Below, piece after piece: positions 57,274 to 64,000 of a stretch of 64,000 nt of DNA. Location: contig SMNH02000010.1 of NCBI GenBank assembly GCA_006383075.2, forward strand, positions 93,056 through 157,055. Reading direction: 5' to 3'. The position numbers and the translations under genes were made by a program. Origin of the DNA: Kordia sp. TARA_039_SRF (GTDB taxonomy: Bacteria; Bacteroidota; Bacteroidia; Flavobacteriales; Flavobacteriaceae). How positions within the stretch are numbered: position 1 is the stretch's first letter; every line of letters begins with the position of its first letter. The notes under the pieces are model-generated. The model saw only the letters and a program-made list of their open reading frames with translations. It did not search any database and was not told the DNA's origin.

Positions 57274-58299
57274 TTAGTTGTTAGTTCTCAATTCTTTAAC
57301 GTCAATATTTCCATCTGGTGAAATTACATAATACTTATGCTGGGTTTTAATTTCTGTTTTTGGTTCTTGTTTTTGCTCTTTTGGTTTTGGTGTATATACC
57401 AATTTAATTTGCATACCAATTTGCACCACAGGCTCCAAAATTGACGGATTTATTACAATATCATAATTCTCGTATGAAATTGGTTGATAGTAATATGAAG
57501 TTTGTTTTTTGACTTTAGTGACACTTCTCTTTCCTTCTAATGCTTCAAATGAAATACTATTATATGCTTGATAGTTTCTGTAAAAATCCTTTGGGAAATA
57601 GCAATACTTATCATTCGCCATAATAGCATTGTAATTGGTTAAGTCAAAACCTAAAATTTTATAGTATTCTTTTTCTTCTTTTACTAAAGATAAGAGTGAA
57701 GTTTGTAGCTTTTTATACACTTCACGAATGTTTTCTATAAAATAATCCACCTTTACCAAGTTGTAAATTTCGTTGGCGGCACACGCAGCTAAAATCTTTT
57801 CAAATTGTGCTGTTTTTGTAAACTTGATGTGAATGTTTTGCTGCAATTCAAATCCTTTTGGGACTTCATTATATTTTTTGCTAAACAACTTTTTTTGCAC
57901 TTCAATTTCATACACAGGCACAAACGAAATAACGTCGATAGCGATATCATTTTTGGCAATTCCTGCGGCAAGCAATTCAGTTCGAACATTATCAATACGT
58001 TCATTCACAAGTTTGTGTGTTTCTTCGGCTGTTGGACCAATTTGTGAAATATTAAAAATGGCAGTGTACGAAGTCGCTTTCGCATTGTACAAGGCATGCA
58101 CGTCAATAGTAATATTGGCATTTGGGTTTACATTTCTTCTCGGATTGGTAGATTGTGGTCCAAAATTCGCGTTGCCCATGCTTCTGGAAGTCGCAATATT
58201 TTGTCTGGAAATTTGAAGATTCTGGTCGTAATTTCCTTTATGTTGTGCAATGATAAACTGCGTAATGCTCAAGCAGATTAAAAGTGTTATGTTTTTCAT
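57274..58299 (-). CDS. Divergent SIMPL-like periplasmic protein, copy 2
   Basis: A 341-residue exported protein: signal peptide (1-18), an Asn-rich stretch (about 20-58), then ITIDVHALYNAKATSYTAIFNISQIG (about 63-88, SIMPL first strand layout), helix EETHKLVNERIDNVRTELLAAGI, and later ALEGKRSVTK. Similar to copy 1 in order and helix-strand pattern but with little residue identity, so it is a distant SIMPL relative. Its C-terminus ends with YVISPDGNIDVKELRTNN. It heads the three-gene minus-strand unit SIMPL2-SIMPL1-VWA. Confidence 0.72.
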   Translation of the reverse strand: MKNITLLICLSITQFIIAQHKGNYDQNLQISRQNIATSRSMGNANFGPQSTNPRRNVNPNANITIDVHALYNAKATSYTAIFNISQIGPTAEETHKLVNERIDNVRTELLAAGIAKNDIAIDVISFVPVYEIEVQKKLFSKKYNEVPKGFELQQNIHIKFTKTAQFEKILAACAANEIYNLVKVDYFIENIREVYKKLQTSLLSLVKEEKEYYKILGFDLTNYNAIMANDKYCYFPKDFYRNYQAYNSISFEALEGKRSVTKVKKQTSYYYQPISYENYDIVINPSILEPVVQIGMQIKLVYTPKPKEQKQEPKTEIKTQHKYYVISPDGNIDVKELRTNN

Positions 58300-58511
58300 T
58301 TTTTGATTAAATTTTGTCTAAAAGTACCCGCAAAGAAATTTTAAAAAAAACACCAATGAGTCAATGGCTAGATTGAATGAGTGAATGAATTCTTTCCTTG
58401 AGAGAAATCGTGAAAAATCACCCAAAAAACACATAAAAAGGCAGTTTTCAGTAGTAGCACATTTTAGTATATCAACGAAAGTGCGTAAGTTTATCATTCT
58501 GAATATAAAAG

Positions 58512-60740
58512 ATGAAGCAAACACGTAGCATATTATTTCTGTTTTTATGCCTGATTTCATTTCAAACGGTGGTTTCTCAAAATGCGGAAACACAGCAAAA
58601 AGATGAAACAGCATATTTTACAGTACGCGGTGAAATACGAGGAAAAAACAATCGTGAGCCTGTAGCGGAAGCCACAATACGCGTTGTTGGTGGTGATGTA
58701 GTAAAAACAAATATGTTCGGTCGTTTTACCATTAAAACACGTGTGGGCGATCAATTGGTGATTGAGCATCCGAGTTTCGGAAAGCAATTTCATGTGGTTG
58801 ATAGTGATGAATCTATTGTGGTATTGGTAGATGGTTTTGGGGAAGAAGAAGCCCTAGCTAAAAAGAAGCTTTCTACTAGCGGGAGATCCAATCTGCAGCA
58901 GCATAAAATCATGCTCGATTCTGCCAAAATCTTTAAAAAGAAAGACATTGAAAAAAGTATTCAATACATAGAAAAGGCACTTGCAAGTATTTATGACGCC
59001 AATGATGAAAAGGAACTTTCAGATGCGTACGAAGTGTTGGGCGATGTGTACGCGTATTGGAAACAATACGATTTGGCAATTAGCAATTATCAAATTGCAC
59101 TCAATACGTATAGTACAACACGTTTGTGGATTTCGCTTGGAAAAACACAATTGTTAAATGGTGATTACAACGAAGCGATTGAATCGTTTGAAAGAATTTT
59201 GCGCAATAATGTATCGCGCTACCAAGAAATTACGGTGTATGAAGGTTTGGGCGATGCATACAAAGCGTTGGGAAAATATGATGTGGCGCTTGAAAACTAC
59301 AACAAAGGATTGGCAATAGCGAAAGAAGATTTGATTACGCCAAAAATCACAGATTTGAATTCCAAAATTGCAGACAATTACGCTGTGTCTGGAAATATAA
59401 ACGAAGCAGCAGGGTATTACACGAATTCGTTGAATTTAGCACAAGAGCAAAACTTAAAACGTGCCATTGTGGAACAAGACCGTGTGGCAGATTTCTACAA
59501 TTCGAACAACTTATACGACAAAGAAATTCAATTGCGTAAAAAGAATTTGGAAGACTTGGAAAAATCGGGTTCGGAAACGCAGGTTGCCAAAGGAGCTTTA
59601 AACGATTCTGTGGTTGTTAGTTCGCAGCGAATTAATTATAAAATTGGAAATGCTTTAATTTTACAGGAAAAATACGATGAAGCCTTGCCATATTTGGAAA
59701 AAAGTGCTTTGGAAGCCAATTCAAAAGAAGATATTATTGTTGCTAAAGATGCTACGCGAAGACTTTCAGAAGCCTATAAATCTATGGGAGATTTTGAAAA
59801 AGCACGTGATAAGTTTGAGGAATATGTAGAATTGGTCAATGAATTGGTAATTCGGAAAGAACAGCAAATTTCAGAAGCGAGTCGCTTGCGAAAAAATATT
59901 CAAGAACAACAAACGCGTATCAATAGTTTGGAAGCCAATGGAAAACTCGAACTTCTTCGAACGGAAAGTTATCGCCGCGAACAAGAATTGGTAGAGCAAA
60001 GCAATCAAACTCAGAAATACACCATTTACTCGCTTATTTTTGGAATTATCTTATTAATTGTCACAATTTATTTGTTGTACAGAAATAGCAAACAACAGAA
60101 GCTTGCCAACAATTTACTAGCGTTGAAATCGCTCAGAACACAAATGAATCCGCACTTTATTTTCAATGCGTTGAATTCAGTCAATAATTACATTGCGCTC
60201 AATGACGAACGCAATGCCAATCGTTACTTATCGGAGTTTTCTACCTTAATGCGTTCGGTATTGGAAAACTCGGATGAAGATTTTATTCCGCTTTCCAAAG
60301 AGTTAGAATTGCTAGAATTGTATGTGCGACTCGAACATTTGCGCTTTCAAGATAAGTTTGACTATGAAATTCACGTAGACGAACAATTAAAAGTGTCCGA
60401 ATATCAAATTCCGCCGATGTTGCTGCAACCGTATATTGAAAATGCTATTTGGCACGGATTGCGTTACAAAGAAGAAAAAGGATTATTGAAAATTTCCATC
60501 ACGCCCAAAACGGATGAAATGATTGAAATTGTGATAGAAGATGATGGTATTGGTCGCCAACGTTCTATGGAATTAAAAACGAAAAATCAGTTGCGTCAAA
60601 AATCGAAAGGTATGGGAAATATCAAAAAACGAATCGCGATTTTAAACGATATGTACAAAGACAAAGTTGATGTTTCTGTAACTGATGTGTTTGAGGATGG
60701 ACAAGGAACGAAAGTAATATTAACGCTCAAAAAAGACTAA
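58512..60740 (+). CDS. TPR sensor histidine kinase, LytS-type
   Basis: A 742-residue sensor: signal peptide (1-22), a CarboxypepD_reg-like beta domain (about 30-105: REPVAEATIRVVGGDVVKT), a TPR array (about 130-450) with YDLAISNYQIALNTY-type repeats, a coiled segment, one membrane helix (about 503-524) and a His_kinase domain with LRTQMNPHFIFNALNSVNNYI and His548, followed by an ATPase domain with N-box ENAIWHGLRY and GIGRQRS. The periplasmic TPR front is typical of Bacteroidota LytS-like kinases. The LytTR regulator starts on the base after its stop. Confidence 0.94.
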   Translation: MKQTRSILFLFLCLISFQTVVSQNAETQQKDETAYFTVRGEIRGKNNREPVAEATIRVVGGDVVKTNMFGRFTIKTRVGDQLVIEHPSFGKQFHVVDSDESIVVLVDGFGEEEALAKKKLSTSGRSNLQQHKIMLDSAKIFKKKDIEKSIQYIEKALASIYDANDEKELSDAYEVLGDVYAYWKQYDLAISNYQIALNTYSTTRLWISLGKTQLLNGDYNEAIESFERILRNNVSRYQEITVYEGLGDAYKALGKYDVALENYNKGLAIAKEDLITPKITDLNSKIADNYAVSGNINEAAGYYTNSLNLAQEQNLKRAIVEQDRVADFYNSNNLYDKEIQLRKKNLEDLEKSGSETQVAKGALNDSVVVSSQRINYKIGNALILQEKYDEALPYLEKSALEANSKEDIIVAKDATRRLSEAYKSMGDFEKARDKFEEYVELVNELVIRKEQQISEASRLRKNIQEQQTRINSLEANGKLELLRTESYRREQELVEQSNQTQKYTIYSLIFGIILLIVTIYLLYRNSKQQKLANNLLALKSLRTQMNPHFIFNALNSVNNYIALNDERNANRYLSEFSTLMRSVLENSDEDFIPLSKELELLELYVRLEHLRFQDKFDYEIHVDEQLKVSEYQIPPMLLQPYIENAIWHGLRYKEEKGLLKISITPKTDEMIEIVIEDDGIGRQRSMELKTKNQLRQKSKGMGNIKKRIAILNDMYKDKVDVSVTDVFEDGQGTKVILTLKKD

Positions 60741-61472
60741 ATGCAATTACAAACCATTATTGTTGAAGACGAAGAAATTAGTAGAGAAATCCTAAAAAAA
60801 TACGTCGCAAAATACTGTCCGAATGTCAATGTAATTGGTGAAGCTTCTAATATTGAAGATGCGCTAGTTTTGATACGAAATAACGAACTGGATTTGGTGT
60901 TTTTAGATGTGGAAATGCCGTTTGGGAATGCCTTCGATTTGCTCGAAAAAGTAGGTGACCGCACGTTTGAAACGATTTTTGTAACGGCGTACGATCATTA
61001 TGCCATTGAAGCATTGAACAGTCATGCGTCGTATTATTTACTAAAACCAATTTCGATTGACGACCTTATCAAAGCAGTGGATCATGTGGTTGCTATCAAA
61101 AGTAAAGAAGAACGTTTGGCGGAAACCGTTCTGGCAACGACTATTGAAACTATCAACGGAAAAATTACCATTCCGCAGCAAGACGGTTTTGAAGTGTTGA
61201 ATGTTTCCGATATTATTTATTGCAAAGCAGACGACAATTACACCGAGATTTATGTCAATAAGTCTAAAATTGTAGTGAGTAAAACGTTGAAGTATTTTGA
61301 AGAAGCATTAAGTCAATATCCGTTTGCCAGAGTTCACAAATCGTATTTAGTCAATGTAAACGAAGTCGTAAAATACCGCAAAGGAAAAGGCGGAAGTGTA
61401 GTGTTGAGCAACGGAAAAGAAGTGTTGGTTTCGTCTACAAAAAAAGCAAATTTATTGTCGTATTTTAAGTAG
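60741..61472 (+). CDS. LytTR-family response regulator
   Basis: A 243-residue regulator with a receiver domain (about 1-120; acceptor Asp56 in LVFLDVEMP, switch Thr near 82, Lys near 101) and a LytTR DNA-binding domain (about 145-243: YCKADDNYTEIY, VHKSYLVNVNEV). It directly follows its kinase partner. Targets are not visible; the next gene is a carbonic anhydrase with its own promoter. Confidence 0.95.
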   Translation: MQLQTIIVEDEEISREILKKYVAKYCPNVNVIGEASNIEDALVLIRNNELDLVFLDVEMPFGNAFDLLEKVGDRTFETIFVTAYDHYAIEALNSHASYYLLKPISIDDLIKAVDHVVAIKSKEERLAETVLATTIETINGKITIPQQDGFEVLNVSDIIYCKADDNYTEIYVNKSKIVVSKTLKYFEEALSQYPFARVHKSYLVNVNEVVKYRKGKGGSVVLSNGKEVLVSSTKKANLLSYFK

Positions 61473-61482
61473 GTATTAGGTT

Positions 61483-61509
61483 TTGGGCAACTATCAAAGT
61501 ATAATTTTG
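61483..61509 (+). promoter_or_regulatory. Candidate promoter before the gamma-carbonic anhydrase
   Basis: TTG at 61483-61485 and TAATTTTG at 61502-61509, spacing 16 nt (slightly short). The leader to the ATG at 61652 is about 140 nt and contains the AGCTAAC repeat. Confidence 0.5.
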
Positions 61510-61599
61510 CTATGTAACAAAGTGATTACCACGCTGCGCTTGCAATGATGAAAAAAAATAGAATAGTAAAACAAAAAAATTAAAACGAAACAGTATTTT

Positions 61600-61634
61600 A
61601 GCTAACAGCTAACAGCTAACAGCTAACAGCTAAC
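61600..61634. repeat. Five tandem copies of heptamer AGCTAAC
   Basis: Five exact 7-bp units in the leader of the carbonic anhydrase gene, followed by CCAAAACCCAAAAAG up to the ATG. The same layout (five exact short units, then CCCAAAA, then ATG) is found in front of the P450 gene. Confidence 0.92.
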
Positions 61635-61651
61635 CCAAAACCCAAAAAGCC

Positions 61652-62188
61652 ATGCTAATAAAACCCGTAAACAACAAACATCCACAAATCGGAGAAGACT
61701 GTTTCATCGCTGAAAATGCAACCATTGTAGGAGATGTAACGATGGGAAACCAATGCAGTGTTTGGTTCAATGCGGTCATTCGTGGTGATGTGCATTTTAT
61801 CAAAATGGGGAATAAAGTCAATGTGCAAGATGGCGCGGTGATTCATGCAACCTATCAAACTTCACCGACAACTATAGGGAATAATGTATCTATCGGACAC
61901 AACGCGATTGTACACGGTTGTACCATTCATGATAATGTGTTGATTGGTATGGGAAGTATTGTGATGGACGATTGCGTGATAGAAAGCAATAGCATTATTG
62001 CAGCGGGCGCGGTGGTGACTAAAAATACGCATGTGGAATCGGGAAGTATTTATGCTGGCGTTCCTGCGAAAAAGGTGAAAGACATCAGTAAGGAATTGAT
62101 TTCGGGAGAAATTAATCGTATTGCCGATAATTATGTCAAATATTCAAGTTGGTTTAAAGAGGAAGATGCCGAATCGGACTCAGAATAA
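61652..62188 (+). CDS. Gamma-carbonic anhydrase-like hexapeptide protein (YrdA/CaiE type)
   Basis: A 178-residue left-handed beta-helix protein with hexapeptide turns. Zinc-type histidines are His65 (VIHATYQT), His83, His88 and His93 (IGHNAIVHGCTIHDN); His88 and His93 are spaced as in gamma-class enzymes. It may hydrate CO2 or act as a metal-bound homologue; activity cannot be judged from sequence alone. C-terminal helix carries NRIADNYVKYSSWFKEE. Confidence 0.9.
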   Translation: MLIKPVNNKHPQIGEDCFIAENATIVGDVTMGNQCSVWFNAVIRGDVHFIKMGNKVNVQDGAVIHATYQTSPTTIGNNVSIGHNAIVHGCTIHDNVLIGMGSIVMDDCVIESNSIIAAGAVVTKNTHVESGSIYAGVPAKKVKDISKELISGEINRIADNYVKYSSWFKEEDAESDSE

Positions 62189-62195
62189 TATATTT

Positions 62196-62975
62196 TTAAA
62201 AATCCAGCGTTTCTACGGTGTAATCTTCTTGTAAAATATCACGTAAAATTTCAGGTTTTCCATTGCTGTAAAAGATGCAGTTTCCAGTAGTTGAGGTTGG
62301 AGCAGAAATGGAATGTTGTTCTAAAATGGTTTGTGTTTGTTTAGCAACGGCAATTCCAGAATCGATAATGGTCACGTGTTTTGGAAGCAGCGTTTGCAAC
62401 TTCGGGATGAGGTATGGATAGTGACTACAGCCTAGAACTAAATAATCAATATTCGTTGCTATCATTGGTTGTATGTACAACTTCAATAAGTTCTCCATTT
62501 CTGGCGAATTGATTTCTCCATTTTCAATCAGCGGTACTAACCCTTCACCAATTTGCTCAATAATGGTGACGCCATTCCCATACAAATCACTTGTTTTGTG
62601 AAACAATTCGCTTGATAAGGTTCCTTTGGTTGCCAAAATGCCAATCGCGTTGGATTTGGTCTGCAAAGCAGCAGGTTTAATGGCAGGTTCAATACCGATA
62701 AAGGGAACGTCATAATTTTCACGTAAGTAACGAATCGCATTTGTTGTTGCTGTATTGCACGCTACTACAATAAGTTTGCAACCTTTTTCTATAAGTAATT
62801 CGGTATTTTTAATGGAGAGTTCTACAATTTTTTGCTTTCCTTTTGGACCGTAGGGAGCGTTTTTACTATCGGCTAAATAGATAGTGCTTTCATGCGGCAA
62901 TAATTTGTGAATTTCTCGCCAAATAGAAGTGCCACCAACGCCCGAATCAAAAATACCAATAGGAGAAGTATTCAT
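62196..62975 (-). CDS. murI: Glutamate racemase
   Basis: MurI makes D-glutamate for peptidoglycan. The 259-residue enzyme has the Asp10 region GIFDSGVGGTSI, the first catalytic Cys73 in VACNTATTNA, and the second Cys183 in LGCSHYP. It lies 7 bp from the carbonic anhydrase end (convergent) and downstream of the OmpH gene on the same strand, the usual Flavobacterium order of ompH and murI. Confidence 0.96.
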   Translation of the reverse strand: MNTSPIGIFDSGVGGTSIWREIHKLLPHESTIYLADSKNAPYGPKGKQKIVELSIKNTELLIEKGCKLIVVACNTATTNAIRYLRENYDVPFIGIEPAIKPAALQTKSNAIGILATKGTLSSELFHKTSDLYGNGVTIIEQIGEGLVPLIENGEINSPEMENLLKLYIQPMIATNIDYLVLGCSHYPYLIPKLQTLLPKHVTIIDSGIAVAKQTQTILEQHSISAPTSTTGNCIFYSNGKPEILRDILQEDYTVETLDF

Positions 62976-63040
62976 ACATGTAAAAATACATAAAAATTAA
63001 GTGCTTTCTAAATGATTTTCACAAAGCTTTTGAAAACAAA

Positions 63041-63064
63041 AAAACCGCCAGAATAGGCGGTTTT
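63041..63064 (-). terminator. Terminator of the OmpH/Skp gene
   Basis: A perfect 9-bp stem (63041-63049 against 63056-63064, AAAACCGCC) with a 6-nt loop. On the minus strand it continues into T-rich sequence, 25 nt after the OmpH stop. Confidence 0.88.
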
Positions 63065-63088
63065 TAATGATGTTTTTTAAAGTAGAAA

Positions 63089-63601
63089 TTACTTAATACC
63101 TAATTCTTTTTTAACAGCATCCATTAAGTTTGTTCCTTCAGCAAATAATACACCTGAACCTGGCGTTTCATCAAGAACATACTGGAAACCTTGTTCTTTA
63201 GCTACTTTTTGAATAGCTGCTAATGCTTTTTCTTGAATAGGCTTTGTTAAGTCAATATACTTTTGCTGCGTAGTTTTGTCGGCAGCAGCTTGTGCTTCTT
63301 GAATACGTTGCTCTAATTCTGCTAATTCTTTTTTTCTAGCGTCGTTTTCAGCATCCGTTTTATTTGGAGCTTCGTTTGTATACTGCGTTAATTTATTTCT
63401 ATACTCAGTAATTGAAGCTTGTATATCAGCACCTAATGATTTTTGTAATTTATCAAACTCATCTTTAGCCTCCTTCATTTCTGGCATTGCGCTAATTAAT
63501 TGTTGCGTATTGATATGAGCAACCTTCGTCTGTGCATTTGTAAAACTTACTACTCCGAAAAATAGTACTGCAATTGCAATTAGCTTTTTCATTTGTTTCA
63601 T
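63089..63601 (-). CDS. OmpH/Skp-family periplasmic chaperone
   Basis: A 170-residue exported chaperone: signal peptide (1-24, ending NAQ), VAHINTQQLISAMPEMKEAKDEF (about 27-49), a long coiled helix pair (about 45-125) and C-terminal FQYVLDETPGSGVLFAEGTNLMDAVKKELG. Skp-like trimers carry unfolded outer-membrane proteins to the Bam machine. ATG at 63601 is chosen, with ATG 63592 as the alternative. It is followed by murI on the same strand. Confidence 0.94.
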   Translation of the reverse strand: MKQMKKLIAIAVLFFGVVSFTNAQTKVAHINTQQLISAMPEMKEAKDEFDKLQKSLGADIQASITEYRNKLTQYTNEAPNKTDAENDARKKELAELEQRIQEAQAAADKTTQQKYIDLTKPIQEKALAAIQKVAKEQGFQYVLDETPGSGVLFAEGTNLMDAVKKELGIK

Positions 63602-63646
63602 GATTTTCAATTATTTACTTTAAGTGTTATTTATATTAATTGTTTG

Positions 63647-63976
63647 TTACTTTCCGTTTCCGGCACCTTCACCGTTTTCCTCGTTTTCGTTCTCTTTGTT
63701 TTTTTCTTCTTGTTTCTTTTTGCGTTCTTCTTTCTTTTTTCTTCGCTCTTCTTCTCGTTGTTTGCGCTTTTCTTCCGCAGCTTTCTTTTTTGCTTCGCGT
63801 GCTTCTATGAGTTTTTTACGTCGTTCTTCTCTTGCTTGCTTTTTTGCTTCTGCTTCAGGGTTTGGATTTTTTGTGTTTTCTCCATCTTTAAATTTGGAGC
63901 GCTCACTTTGCTTTTTCCTGATTTTTTCTTCTCTGCTTTTGCGTTTTTCATCTCTATTAACAACACCGACACACAT
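63647..63976 (-). CDS. Highly charged Lys/Glu/Arg-rich ORF at the window edge
   Basis: A 109-residue frame made of Lys/Glu/Arg heptads (KKAAEEKRKQREEERRKKKEERKKKQEE) with a short Cys/Val start (MCVGVVN) and an acidic Asn/Gly tail. No stop codon precedes the ATG before the window edge, so it may be the end of a longer protein starting off-window. Coiled-coil character is clear; no family is recognised. The opposite strand holds a start at 63975 with a signal-peptide-like beginning, so the annotation here is uncertain. Confidence 0.5.
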   Translation of the reverse strand: MCVGVVNRDEKRKSREEKIRKKQSERSKFKDGENTKNPNPEAEAKKQAREERRKKLIEAREAKKKAAEEKRKQREEERRKKKEERKKKQEEKNKENENEENGEGAGNGK

Positions 63977-64000
63977 GAAAACTAAAGTTCTTTTTTTATT

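Noticed and set aside
63593..63985. Plus-strand 130-residue Phe-rich frame
   Set aside because: It mirrors the Lys/Glu-rich minus-strand ORF (TTT/TTC being the complement of AAA/GAA) and has no natural protein composition.

Overview
The window is about 64 kb of a low-GC chromosome that reads as a marine Flavobacteriaceae member (Bacteroidota), possibly Kordia-like; the genus is a guess. The reasons are alternative complex III fused in order to an aa3 oxidase, SprA and a PorP/SprF-type protein of gliding motility and the type IX secretion system (T9SS), a T9SS C-terminal sorting domain, weak Shine-Dalgarno sites, and repeated -7 boxes of the Bacteroidota form TAnnTTTG. Nearly all of the sequence is core genome. 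I see no rRNA, tRNA, CRISPR array, prophage or insertion sequence.

Layout. 1-3.6 kb: end of nusA, then infB. 3.7-15.7 kb: a SPOR protein facing the actABCDEF-coxBA respiratory operon. 15.8-30.5 kb: ruvB, a cytochrome P450, queG, maeB, ruvA, the giant sprA, gcvH and a VanZ-like gene. 30.5-34.7 kb: two TonB-like genes, a tiny ORF, and an outer-membrane Wzi-like barrel with a TonB-C-like front end. 35-41.6 kb: a metallo-beta-lactamase-fold gene diverging from ctaB, two oxidase subunit III genes, subunit IV, a cysteine-less SCO-like protein, SCO, DUF420 and a CxxC mini-protein. 41.7-47.5 kb: a five-gene MacB-type tripartite efflux operon. 47.6-51 kb: tsaB, MscS, DUF1304, dodecin and a three-domain NifU-like protein. 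51.4-58.3 kb: a PorP/SprF-like protein, a LamG protein with a T9SS tail, a VWA lipoprotein and two SIMPL proteins. 58.5-64 kb: a TPR histidine kinase with a LytTR regulator, gamma-carbonic anhydrase, murI, an OmpH/Skp chaperone and a Lys/Glu-rich end ORF.

How they work together. Two loci 20 kb apart build one respiratory chain: menaquinol to alternative complex III to the cytochrome aa3 oxidase. Subunits I and II sit with complex III; subunits III and IV, heme O synthesis and copper insertion sit in the ctaB cluster. sprA, the PorP-like gene and the LamG gene belong to type IX secretion. The most unusual structures are the TonB-C/Wzi fusion with its duplicated leader, the cysteine-less SCO partner, the His-rich tails shared by respiratory subunits, and a family of short intergenic repeats that share words at three separate sites.
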